NCBI RefSeq assembly: GCF_026151205.1
Contig: NC_087080.1
Span: 6,552,797 to 6,616,796 of the forward strand
DNA: 64,000 nt
DNA from: Bolinopsis microptera
Lineage: Eukaryota; Ctenophora; Tentaculata; Lobata; Bolinopsidae
Direction of reading: 5' to 3'
In this document: positions 36,133 through 47,315 of the stretch, in pieces
Layout: each line of letters starts with the position of its first letter
Position numbering within the stretch: position 1 is the first letter of the stretch
The notes under the pieces: model-generated
The model's database searches: none
Told to the model about the DNA's origin: nothing
The model's input: the letters and a program-made list of their open reading frames with translations, nothing else
Made by a program: the position numbers and the translations under genes

Positions 36133-36788
36133 GTAGTTCCGAACTTGTGCTGGTCTATTACTGTTCCTGCTTCTTGGACAAGGAGCTGAATTCCAATCGA
36201 GAAGACAAGCGTATATTTTAACGCGTGGCCTCTCTCTCTCTTTCTCTCTCTCTCTCTGCATGTCGTTTATAGTGACCACTTAATCTGTGCGTAGTAGTAG
36301 TGACAATCTTTTTGACAGGCAAGCTTGTAGAACTTTAATTCCGGAGAGCAATAGTGTACTTTAGTTGCAGTTTTAAATTACTTCCCTTTCCTAGAAATTT
36401 GATCTTAAAAATGAAGTGCTTTTTAACAACTTAAGCGAGGTCGTCAGTTCTATTCCTAGAAATCTAACCACATTCCTACAAAATCTGACCACACCTCTCA
36501 GTTTTCTGATTGCCTCTGACTGCTTGATTTTGATCATTACGTCTTATTCGTTTAGTTCGTATTTTTGTGTTTTGATATTATAATGAACCCCTACTGATTC
36601 GCCGACTCTTTAATTTTTATGTTACAACATTTAATGATGGTTTTTTTCTTTCTTTCTTTTTCATGACCTCGTAAGATTTACTTATCGGCTTATCACTGCA
36701 TTCACCCTCTGTCTAGAATTTCATGATTCCAGACGAGATTACCCTTCAATGAGGTGGTAGCTAAAAATTAGATCTGGTTAACTTAAAG

Positions 36789-36897
36789 ATGCCGTACTCG
36801 CCATTGCCTCGGATAAAGATACCGCGATGCCACAGTGGCAGTATGTTGAAGATGTTAACGCAAAGTAAAGCTTGGGTTAATCATAGGGTCTTCCAAG
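36789..36897 (+). CDS. Host gene, candidate exon K
   Basis: Acceptor TTAACTTAAAG, strong donor GTGAGT. Frame 0 gives MPYSPLPRIKIPRCHSGSML and onward, leaving phase 1, which fits exon L. A second frame (VLAIASDKDTAMPQW) fits exon J and an internal GTATGT donor at 36841. Which is used is unresolved; a missing exon between J and K is possible. Confidence 0.4.
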
Positions 36898-37280
36898 GTG
36901 AGTTCTACTCTTCTCCCCCTTTTTACTAAAACATGCTTTATTGGGTGTTTCTTGAGCCATTTATTCTCATCCTACTCCTAGTAGTTCACTTTCACTTTCA
37001 CTTTCAGGGAAATTATTTGTACTACAATGCCATGGCCTAAGGCCTTGAATCTACCACTTATGAAATGAATACATTTTTCTGGATTGAAGCTTGTTTGGAA
37101 TGAAATTATTGATGGAATTGCTGGAAAACATTCTTGGAAATAGTCTTTGGTAATAATTCTTGGGAATATTTATTGATGTAATTATTGGAATGAAATTATT
37201 GATTCAAGATCTACATCCCCCACATGAATATAATATAATCTAATTTTTCGCAGCATTGCAGTGTGCTCTAAAACAGAATA

Positions 37281-37449
37281 CAGTAAAACCCAGATTTACC
37301 GCGGAGTTTAGACAAAAGAAATAGCCGCGCTAAACCTGAGTTCGCGGTAAATTGGTGGTTTTTCACCTAATATATTATGTTGAGTCCTATTTGGGGAGGG
37401 GAAATAGCAGTGGTAAATCAGGGTTTACAGTAAATCTAGGTTTTACAGT
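37281..37449. mobile_element. Small MITE-like element with about 18-bp TIRs
   Basis: Left end CAGTAAAACCCAGATTTA, and right end TAAATCTAGGTTTTACAGT, are inverted copies with two mismatches, about 170 bp apart. Further internal ends (CGCGGTAAAT; GGTAAATCAGGG) also mirror each other loosely. No coding capacity. The ends resemble Tc1/mariner-pogo type tips; no clear TA duplication on the right. Confidence 0.5.
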
Positions 37450-38208
37450 TACATAACTTTAAAATGTCACCGTTAGTTGCCACTTGCCTTATAAATATAA
37501 AACATAACTTGTTGACCCTCATAATATCAGTGCACGATATTTAAAGAAACGCTGTGTAACATCAAGCAACATCACAATGTATTGTTGTGCTTCTAACAAC
37601 AATATAAGTAAAGTTATATCGTGAGTTATTAAAGCGTAACATTGTTCTCTCGTGGGCTGTGTATTAATGTATTCGAGGCACATTAACAGTATTGCTGTGG
37701 GAGGATAGTTTGAGAAAAACATCATCAATATTAATTAAAGTAGTCCTTCCTATTTATTAGCTGTCTTGTGAGATGACATGTTACATGCAAAGTGACGCTT
37801 GTGTGATCCAGTTAAGGTGAACATGCCCCGCATCTCAACGTCTTGTGACGAATATCAGTATTAAAGAGAGAAGGGCGTTGCTACTTCACCGCTTCACAAC
37901 ACTAAGACATTGTAAATAACAGTGTCTGTGGAGGTTTTAACAAAACATCTTTGATTGACATCCTAATTGTAAGACAATGACTCTGACGAATCCGTTGTAC
38001 TGTCGTGAGGGGGTACTGTGTGGGATTTTGTGCTGCCGCTGATATACCGAAGCAAATCCCAGCAGCCAATGAATACACACTAAAAATATATCGATATTAA
38101 TGCTTTTCATGCAAACACTTGTTAAAACGAATTCTTTATGTCATGTATCCTGGGTTTGGAAAGGATATGCCCGCTTAAAATACTTCCATCGCGTTACATT
38201 ACATAATT

Positions 38209-38250
38209 CTCAAATTATTTGTTATATAGTAGTGTTGAAAGTATTAAAAC
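38209..38250 (+). mobile_element. 42-bp 3' fragment of the RTE-like LINE
   Basis: Exact match to 12145-12186, the 3' end of the RTE-like LINE, with unrelated sequence on both sides. It is a severely 5'-truncated insertion and fixes the 3' end of that family. Confidence 0.75.
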
Positions 38251-41200
38251 TGTTTTTACCGTAAAAAATATATTCATATCATATATATAATAATATATAT
38301 GATCTTTCTGTGGGCTTGTGGGGTCAAACAAAAGGTCTGCGGTCTGTGTCTGCCACTATTGCGAAATATCCATGACGAATAAAAGGAACCACTCCCTTTC
38401 CCAGCCTCCTGACGTAAAACCAATTCTGTCGGAGTGACGCCACAAACCTCTGAGCTCTCTTTATTAAAAACCCCCACTATTTTAATATTGAGATTTCAGC
38501 TAGATCGGGGCCAGATGATGATGTCAGACTGTAGTAGTAGGCAATATTGGATTAGATCATCCTCATTCACATAGTTAGTGCAGTTCTTGCAGACTGCAGC
38601 TCCTTTTCTTTATGTATTTAGAGAAACACCTGTTTGTGTCCACCTCTGCAGTTTTTATGCACGGACAACGTATCCTTTATACAAAATATGCTAAGCACCT
38701 TCGCATGGACATTGATCTGATTTTAAAACTCCAAACTCTAATAATTTAAAAACTCCGAAGGTATGCTCGGCATCCCAACAATGACGCGTGTATCACCGTA
38801 ATGGAGTAATGGGAGATATCACAAAACTTCCTGCATTATATTCTGTAGACTAATTAGAAATTGAGGTTCGAGTGTATGTAACACCAGGATGATGTAACAC
38901 GAAACTAGGTAGTCCTACTACCGCTCTACAATATACATCTAGAGGAGATATAGGTGGTCACGTGACACTGAGGACCCTAAAAACCTTAGCCCAGGGGGGT
39001 GATGTGTGAATTTAATCATGAAATTTAGCTGAACTGATAAGCACTTATCAACCAATCAAATTATAGAGTCTGAGCCAGGGCTCTCTCATTTTGATGAATT
39101 GTTGGAGTGAGATCTAGATGACATCTGTGAACTGGAAAGTCGCGTGTTTAACTGAAATGTCACGTGTTTAACACATCTCTGATTGCTGACCTAAGGAGTT
39201 AGAAAAGCTAGGCTCGTGATTTAATGTGTCAAATGGAGGGCCAGTGTGATGTACTGCCTTCTTGCCTTAAACAGTGTGCACAGTGTTCTCTGCTGTGTGC
39301 TGATCATGCCACACTTACATCTTCAGTGACTTGCAGTGTAGTCTTTACGTGTGATCCACTGTTATCTACGTTGTTAAGCTGCACTGATGGTTGTTATTTT
39401 CTACGTAAAAGGTAGCTGTTGTCGACTGTAATACAGCTTGTAAACTTCTGAATATAAGTAGGATTTAATGACGGAGGCCGGAGCTAGAAACGCTAGTTAC
39501 CTTGTCTAAAACGAGAATTCAACACTACAAAACTCGTACGCTACAAATCACCGCATTCCTCAAATTTTAACATAATCCCGTCAGCTGACTACGTATCATG
39601 TTCACATGTATGTCCACTTTGTGTTACATTACACTGTAGGCTGCCTAAAATAGAACCTTAAATTTTCAGGTCCGGCTGATTTATTAGGTGAAACATGAGA
39701 CTGCATTAAGAACGGTAATTTCGTCTCGAGAGAGTGTAAAAGAGTGAGCCTGTAACAGGGTCCTTCTATATAATAAGCTATATAATGTTAGTGTGTGGGA
39801 TGTTAAAATACAGTTCAGGGACAGATAAGAAACACCCTAATAGTACAAGTTTAGCTGAACCTACAATCTAGATTACATAGAAACTTTTGTACACGAGTTC
39901 ATGCTGAAACAGGTCCTTCTATGTTATTATATTGTACACGGTGTCTGATGTTTAAATTAAGTTCAGGGAAAAATATAACTTTAAAAAAGTTACAATAATT
40001 CAAGGTACATTGCACAGATAACGCATACATTTTTGTTCGCTGTTTAACAGTGAATCAGTGTTACGATTCAGGTTGCCTTTTCAGTTTTCGTAATTTATCT
40101 CTTCCCATTAATGAATTGGTAAAATAATGTGGTTATTAACGACCAATCCCTGTGTTAAAACCAGGTCCTCTGTTCTCAAATACATGATATCACCTTACCT
40201 TTATAATTAAATTACTTTACATCATCGTGTTATCAAATTGACCTGTATATTGGTTAGCTGCGGGGGGTCCCCTCATCCCTCCAATCCCTTCAACACACAA
40301 GTCACAGGGTTCATTTCAGTTCATTACACACTAGGTCATACCCTTACACACAGCGAAAATATCAACGATATCAAATTAGCGAAATTAATTTATCACTTTT
40401 CTTCCTATCATTCTGGCCCCGGGTAAAATCAAATTTGCCAATACTACCAAGAGTGTAACAGTGGGGTGTCCAATGTGTCACATACAGTATTAAATGTGGG
40501 TGTGTTGTTGATATGTAATTCAATTATCGGTTACTGAATGTAATATATTATGTTTACAGCACATATATTATGATTTATGTGGTACGGTGTAAAGAGTGAG
40601 GTTGTCAGAGTGAGTCGCTTCTCAAGCGAGTAAGCCTTAAGTTGGTTGGTCTGGTTATTTTGGTCGTGATAAAGAAGACCCTTGTCGCAAATGTGCACCT
40701 TTAACAGTAAGAATGTAAGCTTCGGGGAGCCCCTTTGGGGGCCACTGAGGTTAACGCAATTGGGTAACAGATCTTCTTTCCAACGACCTCATTTTAGGCG
40801 AGTGAGCATAATTAATAATCATGATAATGCTAGTCGTTTATAACCATCCAAAGAGTTCTCCCTGTAATGGTTATGGAGCCTAATGTTCGGTATTTTGAAC
40901 AGAGACAAAGGAAAATATGTACATTTTTGCATAATTCGTGCCCAGAAGAAATCCCTACTCCTTTGATACCTAAATAGTGCAAGGATGTTGGCTTAATTCT
41001 ACTCAAAATTGATGCTTTACATCCAAAGTTAGGCAAGATTATACAGAATATGGCTCCCTTACATTACAGCTAACAAGGAACTGAAAACCTGGGCTTCAGT
41101 AAATGGTCCCTCGTGACTTGTAGCAGTCTCGTGATTGCGTTGTTAAAATTAAATTCTTTATTATATTGTTGTTGTCTTCTCCTCTGCAGTAAAGTATGAT

Positions 41201-41648
41201 ACCTCACAGTCTCCAGGGAAATGACTGTTCTGCTAAGTGACTGGATCCACATATTTGAACTATTAAAAGATTCTAAGATAATATGTATCACCCTGGCCTT
41301 GCATAGTTTCCATAGTTGATATATATTTCCACGTCGTGAAAATAACCCAATCAACTGAGTCAATTTGTTGAATCAGCCCGACGAATTTTACCTCGAATAT
41401 CATCGACAGTCCGTGTTTATTATATGGGAGATGCCAAACAAAATTCCTGAGTTCTGTTATAAAAATATATTTATGTACTCACCGACGAATTGGTTGTTGA
41501 GTTGGAAGGGCGGGGTTATTTCCGCTAAATTATATTCCATATTAACGGTAATTACTCGAAAAAATGCAGCGTCACTGACTTCTCCATGTCAAGGGAATTG
41601 GAATTCTCTACATGGCATGATGAACTGCATTAATTTCCAGAAATGATC

Positions 41649-41654
41649 CTTGTT
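41649..41654 (+). repeat. Target-site duplication, left copy
   Basis: CTTGTT immediately outside the left end of the palindromic element. The same six bases follow the right end at 56022-56027. Confidence 0.8.
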
Positions 41655-41713
41655 AGTAGTATGTAATATAGTACCGCTGTATCACCTAAAAGTGAGGTAC
41701 CAGTTTCGACAAG

Positions 41714-41729
41714 AGGGGGGGGGAGAGAG

Positions 41730-41791
<62 letters not shown>

Positions 41792-41840
41792 TGTGGGTGT
41801 ATGTGTGTGCGCATGTACTGTGTGTGTGTGTGTGTGTATA
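41714..41840 (+). repeat. Subterminal G-run, (GA)n, (GT)n microsatellite
   Basis: Begins about 60 bp from the element tip and is mirrored at 55843-55960 in the other arm. The two tracts differ slightly in length, which accounts for part of the arm-length difference. Confidence 0.9.
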
Positions 41841-42286
41841 TATACTGTTACTTTTATGGCATGCCTTATTTTTTAGCTTGTTTTATTATTTACTTGAGTA
41901 AACAATTTAAAGTGCAACCGCTACACACACCTATGACTTTTTATGTTTATTTTCTGTAGTTTACTAATATTTCTGTTTTTTTGTCATATTTTTCTCGCAA
42001 CTTTTTAGCTATAGCATTTTTTATCTTTTTTTATCGGGACAGTTACGACTAAAACACAAATATTATTTTAGAATAAATTAAAAAGAATATTGAACAAAGT
42101 AAAATCGATACAATATATCACCACAAAATAAGCATTATTCAAGTCTAGCATGTAATATAGTTAATCAAAATTTCGTTTACTCACAATTTTTCAGTAACTA
42201 TCGCAAATAAGTGTCAATTACTCTAAATAAAGTTTAATAGGTAAACATTGATCCTATTCTTAATAAAAACAACATTCATTTAATAC
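41841..42286. other. Element sequence downstream of PolB, no gene
   Basis: AT-rich sequence between the polymerase stop and the subterminal microsatellite, mirrored in the other arm. No ORF or motif recognised. Confidence 0.5.
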
Positions 42287-45200
42287 TTACAAATTTTTGT
42301 GTCCATAACTCAAAGTACTAATACCATCGTCTAAAATAAATTTTTTATCGTCAAAACCAGAAAGTCCTCGTTTTTGTACTACAACACTAAAAATCTTGTT
42401 TCCAAAAACGCGAATTGTTTGTGACTTTGTCATCGTTGTTGACTGAGTATCTAATACGTTTCTGTAATCTTCATGTCGGATCCGTCTTTGAGCAGCTTTA
42501 GCTATCCCTTTGGCTGTGACAGAATGTCCAATGAAACAAGATGAAGTGCATTCATGTTGTTCACTGCACCTGGTTACAAGCTTCTTTGTCATGACAGAGT
42601 ACATTTTAGGCTTCAGAGCAATAACCTCACTAATTATTTCAGTCGGTTTCTCGTCTGAAAACTTCCCAGGCACTTTTTTGTTGGTGGGGTCATTAAATCT
42701 CGACAGTGGGGTATTCTCAACGTAACCTGATAGATCCATAAGTTCACGTATACTGTATAGATCTTCGTACCCATTCTCTGCAAACACACCATAAATGAAG
42801 CTATCCGTGTCACTTAGGATGAGTTTTATTCTTTCACCATATTTCGGCTTTAGGACGTCATACCAGAACTCTCCCATGATATGTTTGGCATTTTCCAAAA
42901 CGATAAATCCGCAAGCAATGGGTTTGTTTAGTACTAAGTTCCGCTTCACAGACTGTACAACAGTAGTTTGCTCATCCAGCATGTGAAATCCAATAAACTG
43001 CGGCTTAGAAGTGAGGCGCTTTGCAGATCTTTCATCTTTTACAATGTCAACATTAGTACGATTTCTCAGACTCTCGATAAACTTACCATAAATTGAATTG
43101 TTAGCAAGTTTAAAGAAGTCTTTTTCAAAATCGGACTTGGCATTTCGTCTTTTTACCGAGTTAAATTTAATGTATGGAGTGACAAAGTCTGTTTGATCCG
43201 CTGCCATAACTCGGTGAATCTTTTCAAGAATCAACCCTTTGCTCAAACATAATTGGAGTGTCTTGAGGGAGCATACAAAATGCTTCTTATCTTTTAAATC
43301 GGGAACCAGTTTACGAGAAGACTTGAATTTTTCGTTGTGCATCTCCAAAAACTTTTTATTGTAGGGTGATAACTGATGCTCATAAATCATTTTGCTTTCC
43401 ACAGCAAGAGGGAAGTCATTGTGGTGATCGTGCAGATGTTTTGGATAATGTAGGTCAACTTCCAAAATATAACAGGTGTCACCTTCGGGATCTAAATCAC
43501 CAATATTCAACGATCTTATTTCATTCTTACTAAGCCAACGGAAATTCTTACAGGGAAGCTTGAATGACATAGACTTTCCATACAGATTATTCGCATCGAC
43601 ATAGTGAATGAAAGATGTTGGTTTACTGCAATCGTAGTCATCCAAATATGGGTTGTTAGCTTTGAATTGACGATGATTGACAGTGGTAACTCCGCCCCGG
43701 AGATTTTTCTCTATAAATGTATACATATCGATATCAGTTATGTACTCAATATTGACTTTTGTCATCTTTAGCATAGCATCCCATGAAAATCCTGGCAAAC
43801 TCATGTAATGACAGCAGTCAAGGCCGTAGTAATCCAGGCAAAGTTTCCGGAAGTTTTCAAACACATCACATAATAGAAGAGCATCAGATTTTACGTACAG
43901 CTCCATGTAATCCAACAATGTTTGACAGTTCATGGTTTTGAAGACATTTTGAGCCCTTGAGTAGTCAGAGTCAGAGATATCCTCATCTCTAAGTTTACTG
44001 TAAAATGCCTGCTTTGGAGGAAGATTCTTCTCGGAGAAAACTGAGTAAGATGATGCATAGTCATAAAAATACACACCCTTTTCTGACAAAAGCTCATAGT
44101 TTTCCGGGAACTCACGTTTCAGTCTCTTGAAGTTTTCAAGACCAGACTTTTTCATGTTAGCAGTTAACTTTTCCAACGAGGTGGAAAGAAAAGCAAAGCT
44201 GTCCAAGAAGGTAAATTTATCTGTAAACACTGCTTTAAACTTCTCTAGTGTCTCAGGAACCACATTTAACTTGTCGACCCTTTTTGTCAAATCCAGCAAG
44301 AAAAGGTTTAGATCGTATCCTTTTAAATTGTGTGCGAATGCTGGGACCCTTTTGCTTCTATTGAAGTAGTTGATATTACAAGTATTGCACGCAGCACCTC
44401 TAAAGTTATTCTTTTTTTTGAGATGGTCATGATCTCGAACTGGATAATCCGTTCTCGACTCCCAGTTCAGTCTTCTTTTGCAAATATGACAAATTTTAGC
44501 ACTTTTAAACTTTATTTCATCTTCTGCTGTCATGTCTATTGGGTACTGATTCTTTTCATAGCACTTCATCATATCATCATGGATCTTAGTTAGCTGTGAG
44601 ATAAACTCTTCAGTCACTTTATTAGGATCTTCATCGCTGAAAGTGACAACTTTGGAGTCATATTCTGAAAACTCTGACACAGTAACAATACAAAAGCTAC
44701 AGGGCACATGCTTTTGATACTTTTCCGTATAGCTAGAAGAGCCTTTTTTGCTGCAAGAACTGTAAGGTACTGTTAAACATTCAAAGTCAAAGTACACAGT
44801 AAATAGTTTCTTGTCTTGCTTGTGAAATGCCTTGAATTCAATGACTCCTGGGTCGGGCATCTTTACTAACTGATTGATCCCTTGCTTGCAGTTCTGGTAG
44901 TGTTTGTTATGGTTCTGCAGAGATACAAATCCATGCATACATTTTCGACAGTAAAACATCGTGTTATGATATCTAGAACGATGTCGCATGAATGCATTTA
45001 AGTTTTTTATCAGTAGGTAATGGGCACACCCATCATTTTCCAGATAAAGTAGATCAATTTGCGTTCCGACACCACTGCCATGTTTTAGAGGCAAGACTTC
45101 TTCACTGTCAACGCACCACTGGAAGACAGAAATTGACAACTTGTTTAACTTCTCAACTTTTGATATATCTTTTATTCTGACTGGAAATTGGACAGAGGCC

Positions 45201-46027
45201 ATATCTATCTTACTGGCGTAAGGTAGATATTTTGTATGTCTATCTGGGTTTTGACCATTAACTGGATACATCTTTGCCAAAATGCAATAAAGGAAGCATT
45301 TGGTGTCGGGGGATGCTATGTTTAGGATAGATCTCATTTTCTTTAGCTTCTTTGGAATAGACACTTTTCCGGATGCAAAGAGTGGTGAGTACTTTGCTAT
45401 CTCAACATGAGCACATAGTAGCTCATCGAATATCCAGCCACTTCCACACCGTTGATAAGTTTCAATTCCGTGTCTAATGTAGCTTTTTGCACGCGATAGA
45501 AGATCTGCAATATTATCTGCAAGTAGCAAGGGTTCACATATGGATCTAAATACCTTCTCTGAGTAGTCCCGATCGTCAAGTACATGCTTTTGGAATGAAA
45601 GAGTGATAACTAGTTGCACTTTTATAGGATTCTTTTGTACAAATGGAGTTATCTTATTTCCAACTGCAATGCACGAGTCTGACAGAATTTGATCGTAGTC
45701 TGAACTTTTCTCTACATCAAGCTTATATGACCTGAAATATCCTGCAATTGAGGTGCATTCTTCTTCGCTATTTAGATGTTCATGAACACCAGAGTGACGG
45801 TTGCACAAGGATTCGTCAATATCAGAGCTACACAAAAGCTCATGTCTCGCCAACTTGTCAGAGCGAAAAAACTTCTTGCAATTCCTGCAGGGCTTCTCAG
45901 GATTATGAGTCGGGATATGCCGTTTCAGGTTGTCAGATCTCATTCTCTTTGAGCAGATAGGACATTCCAAAATTGGGTTTTTGTTGCGATTTTTATCAGC
46001 TGTCCTTGCCCCAGGTCCCCTTTTCAT
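42287..46027 (-). CDS. Family-B DNA polymerase, left-arm copy
   Basis: 1246 aa from the first ATG at 46027 (an in-frame GTG further upstream is not credible in a eukaryote). Two C2H2-like fingers stand at residues 22-66. The 3'-5' exonuclease shows YFDFEC (about 412-417), HNLKGYD (566-572) and YVKSD (711-715). Between the first two lies a Cys/His block (CHICK, RDHDH, C547-C550) resembling recombination endonuclease VII. Polymerase motifs are DANNLYG (811-817), KLANNSIYG (973-981) and SDTDS (near 1072-1076). This is the DNA_pol_B_2 type used by protein-primed replicons. It would copy the element from its ends. The reading frame is uninterrupted and nearly identical to the right-arm copy. Confidence 0.88.
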   Translation of the reverse strand: MKRGPGARTADKNRNKNPILECPICSKRMRSDNLKRHIPTHNPEKPCRNCKKFFRSDKLARHELLCSSDIDESLCNRHSGVHEHLNSEEECTSIAGYFRSYKLDVEKSSDYDQILSDSCIAVGNKITPFVQKNPIKVQLVITLSFQKHVLDDRDYSEKVFRSICEPLLLADNIADLLSRAKSYIRHGIETYQRCGSGWIFDELLCAHVEIAKYSPLFASGKVSIPKKLKKMRSILNIASPDTKCFLYCILAKMYPVNGQNPDRHTKYLPYASKIDMASVQFPVRIKDISKVEKLNKLSISVFQWCVDSEEVLPLKHGSGVGTQIDLLYLENDGCAHYLLIKNLNAFMRHRSRYHNTMFYCRKCMHGFVSLQNHNKHYQNCKQGINQLVKMPDPGVIEFKAFHKQDKKLFTVYFDFECLTVPYSSCSKKGSSSYTEKYQKHVPCSFCIVTVSEFSEYDSKVVTFSDEDPNKVTEEFISQLTKIHDDMMKCYEKNQYPIDMTAEDEIKFKSAKICHICKRRLNWESRTDYPVRDHDHLKKKNNFRGAACNTCNINYFNRSKRVPAFAHNLKGYDLNLFLLDLTKRVDKLNVVPETLEKFKAVFTDKFTFLDSFAFLSTSLEKLTANMKKSGLENFKRLKREFPENYELLSEKGVYFYDYASSYSVFSEKNLPPKQAFYSKLRDEDISDSDYSRAQNVFKTMNCQTLLDYMELYVKSDALLLCDVFENFRKLCLDYYGLDCCHYMSLPGFSWDAMLKMTKVNIEYITDIDMYTFIEKNLRGGVTTVNHRQFKANNPYLDDYDCSKPTSFIHYVDANNLYGKSMSFKLPCKNFRWLSKNEIRSLNIGDLDPEGDTCYILEVDLHYPKHLHDHHNDFPLAVESKMIYEHQLSPYNKKFLEMHNEKFKSSRKLVPDLKDKKHFVCSLKTLQLCLSKGLILEKIHRVMAADQTDFVTPYIKFNSVKRRNAKSDFEKDFFKLANNSIYGKFIESLRNRTNVDIVKDERSAKRLTSKPQFIGFHMLDEQTTVVQSVKRNLVLNKPIACGFIVLENAKHIMGEFWYDVLKPKYGERIKLILSDTDSFIYGVFAENGYEDLYSIRELMDLSGYVENTPLSRFNDPTNKKVPGKFSDEKPTEIISEVIALKPKMYSVMTKKLVTRCSEQHECTSSCFIGHSVTAKGIAKAAQRRIRHEDYRNVLDTQSTTMTKSQTIRVFGNKIFSVVVQKRGLSGFDDKKFILDDGISTLSYGHKNL

Positions 46028-46062
46028 GATTTCTTTTCCGTAGCACAAAGATGTGTTGCAGA

Positions 46063-47315
46063 GCACAAAAAATCAAACGTAACTGAAACAGCAGTTTGAG
46101 AAATGAGCTAAAAGTCCACTGGTTCTCCTTTTATAGCCGTTTTCAGAGGAAACACACAATTTGGTGCTTTCCTGTAAAACTTGATGTGTGTCTTGAACTT
46201 GTAGCAGAGCACAAAAAATCAAACGTAACTGAAACAGCAGTTTGAGAAATGAGCTAAAAGTCCACCGGTTCTCCTTTTATAGCCGTTTTTCAGAGGTAAC
46301 ACAAAATTTGACGTTTGCCTGGAGAACTTGTTGTATGTCTTTAACTTGTAGAAGAGCACAAAAAATCAAACGTAACTGAAACAGCAGTTTGAGAAATGAG
46401 CTTTAAGTCCACTGGTTCTCCTTTTATAGCCGTTTTCAGAGGAAACACACAATTTGGTGCTTTCCTGTAAAACTTGATGTGTGTCTTGAACTTGTAGCAG
46501 AGCACAAAAAATCAAACGTAACTGAAACAGCAGTTTGAGAAATGAGCTAAAAGTCCCCAAGTTCTCCTTTTATAGCCGTTTTTTCAGAGGTAACACAAAA
46601 TTTGATGTTTGCCTGGAGAACTTGTTGTGTGTCTTTAACTTGTAGCAGAGCACAAAAAATCAAACGTAACTGAAACAGCAGTTTGAGAAATGAGCTTTAA
46701 GTCCACTGGTTCTCCTTTTATAGCCGTTTTCAGAGGAAACACAAAATTTGGTGCTTTCCTGTAAAACTTGATGTGTGTCTTGAACTTGTAGCAGAGCACA
46801 AAAAATCAAACGTAACTGAAACAGCAGTTTGAGAAATGAGCTAAAAGTCCACCGGTTCTCCTTTTATAGCCGTTTTTCAGAGGTAACACAAAATTTGACG
46901 TTTGCCTGGAGAACTTGTTGTATGTCTTTAACTTGTAGAAGAGCACAAAAAATCAAACGTAACTGAAACAGCAGTTTGAGAAATGAGCTTTAAGTCCACT
47001 GGTTCTCCTTTTATAGCCGTTTTCAGAGGAAACACACAATTTGGTGCTTTCCTGTAAAACTTGATGTGTGTCTTGAACTTGTAGCAGAGCACAAAAAATC
47101 AAACGTAACTGAAACAGCAGTTTGAGAAATGAGCTAATTAAGTCCACTGGTTCTCCTTTTATAGCCGTTTTTTCAGAGGTAACACAAAATTTGATGTTTG
47201 CCTGGAGAACTTGTTGTGTGTCTTTAACTTGTACCAAAGCACAAAAAATCAAACGTAACTGAAAAAGTAGTTTGAGAAATGAGCTATAAGTCCACTGGTT
47301 CTCCTTTTATAGGCA
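46063..47315 (-). promoter_or_regulatory. Ninefold tandem promoter-like array, left arm
   Basis: Mirror of the right-arm array (50355-51615), reading towards the polymerase on the minus strand. Unit starts recur every 146-150 bp and alternate between two subtypes, giving a higher-order repeat of about 293 bp. Each unit holds TATAAAAGG and, downstream, TCATTT. Confidence 0.75.

Larger units (their letters stand above)
36898..41648 (+). other. Intron sequence left of the palindromic element
   Basis: No gene recognised. It holds a small TIR-bearing element (37281-37449) and a 42-bp LINE 3' fragment (38209-38250). Short open frames lack motifs. Confidence 0.45.

Noticed and set aside
41650-41959. 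Cys/Val-repeat open frames near the palindrome tips
   Set aside because: Translations of the GT microsatellite, not genes.
46366-47252. Open frames of 64-99 aa in the tandem array (mirrored at 50418-51304)
   Set aside because: Products of the repeat unit itself; the TATA/initiator reading explains the array better than a coding role.
46063-47315. CRISPR array
   Set aside because: Units are contiguous near-identical 147-bp repeats without variable spacers, in an animal genome.
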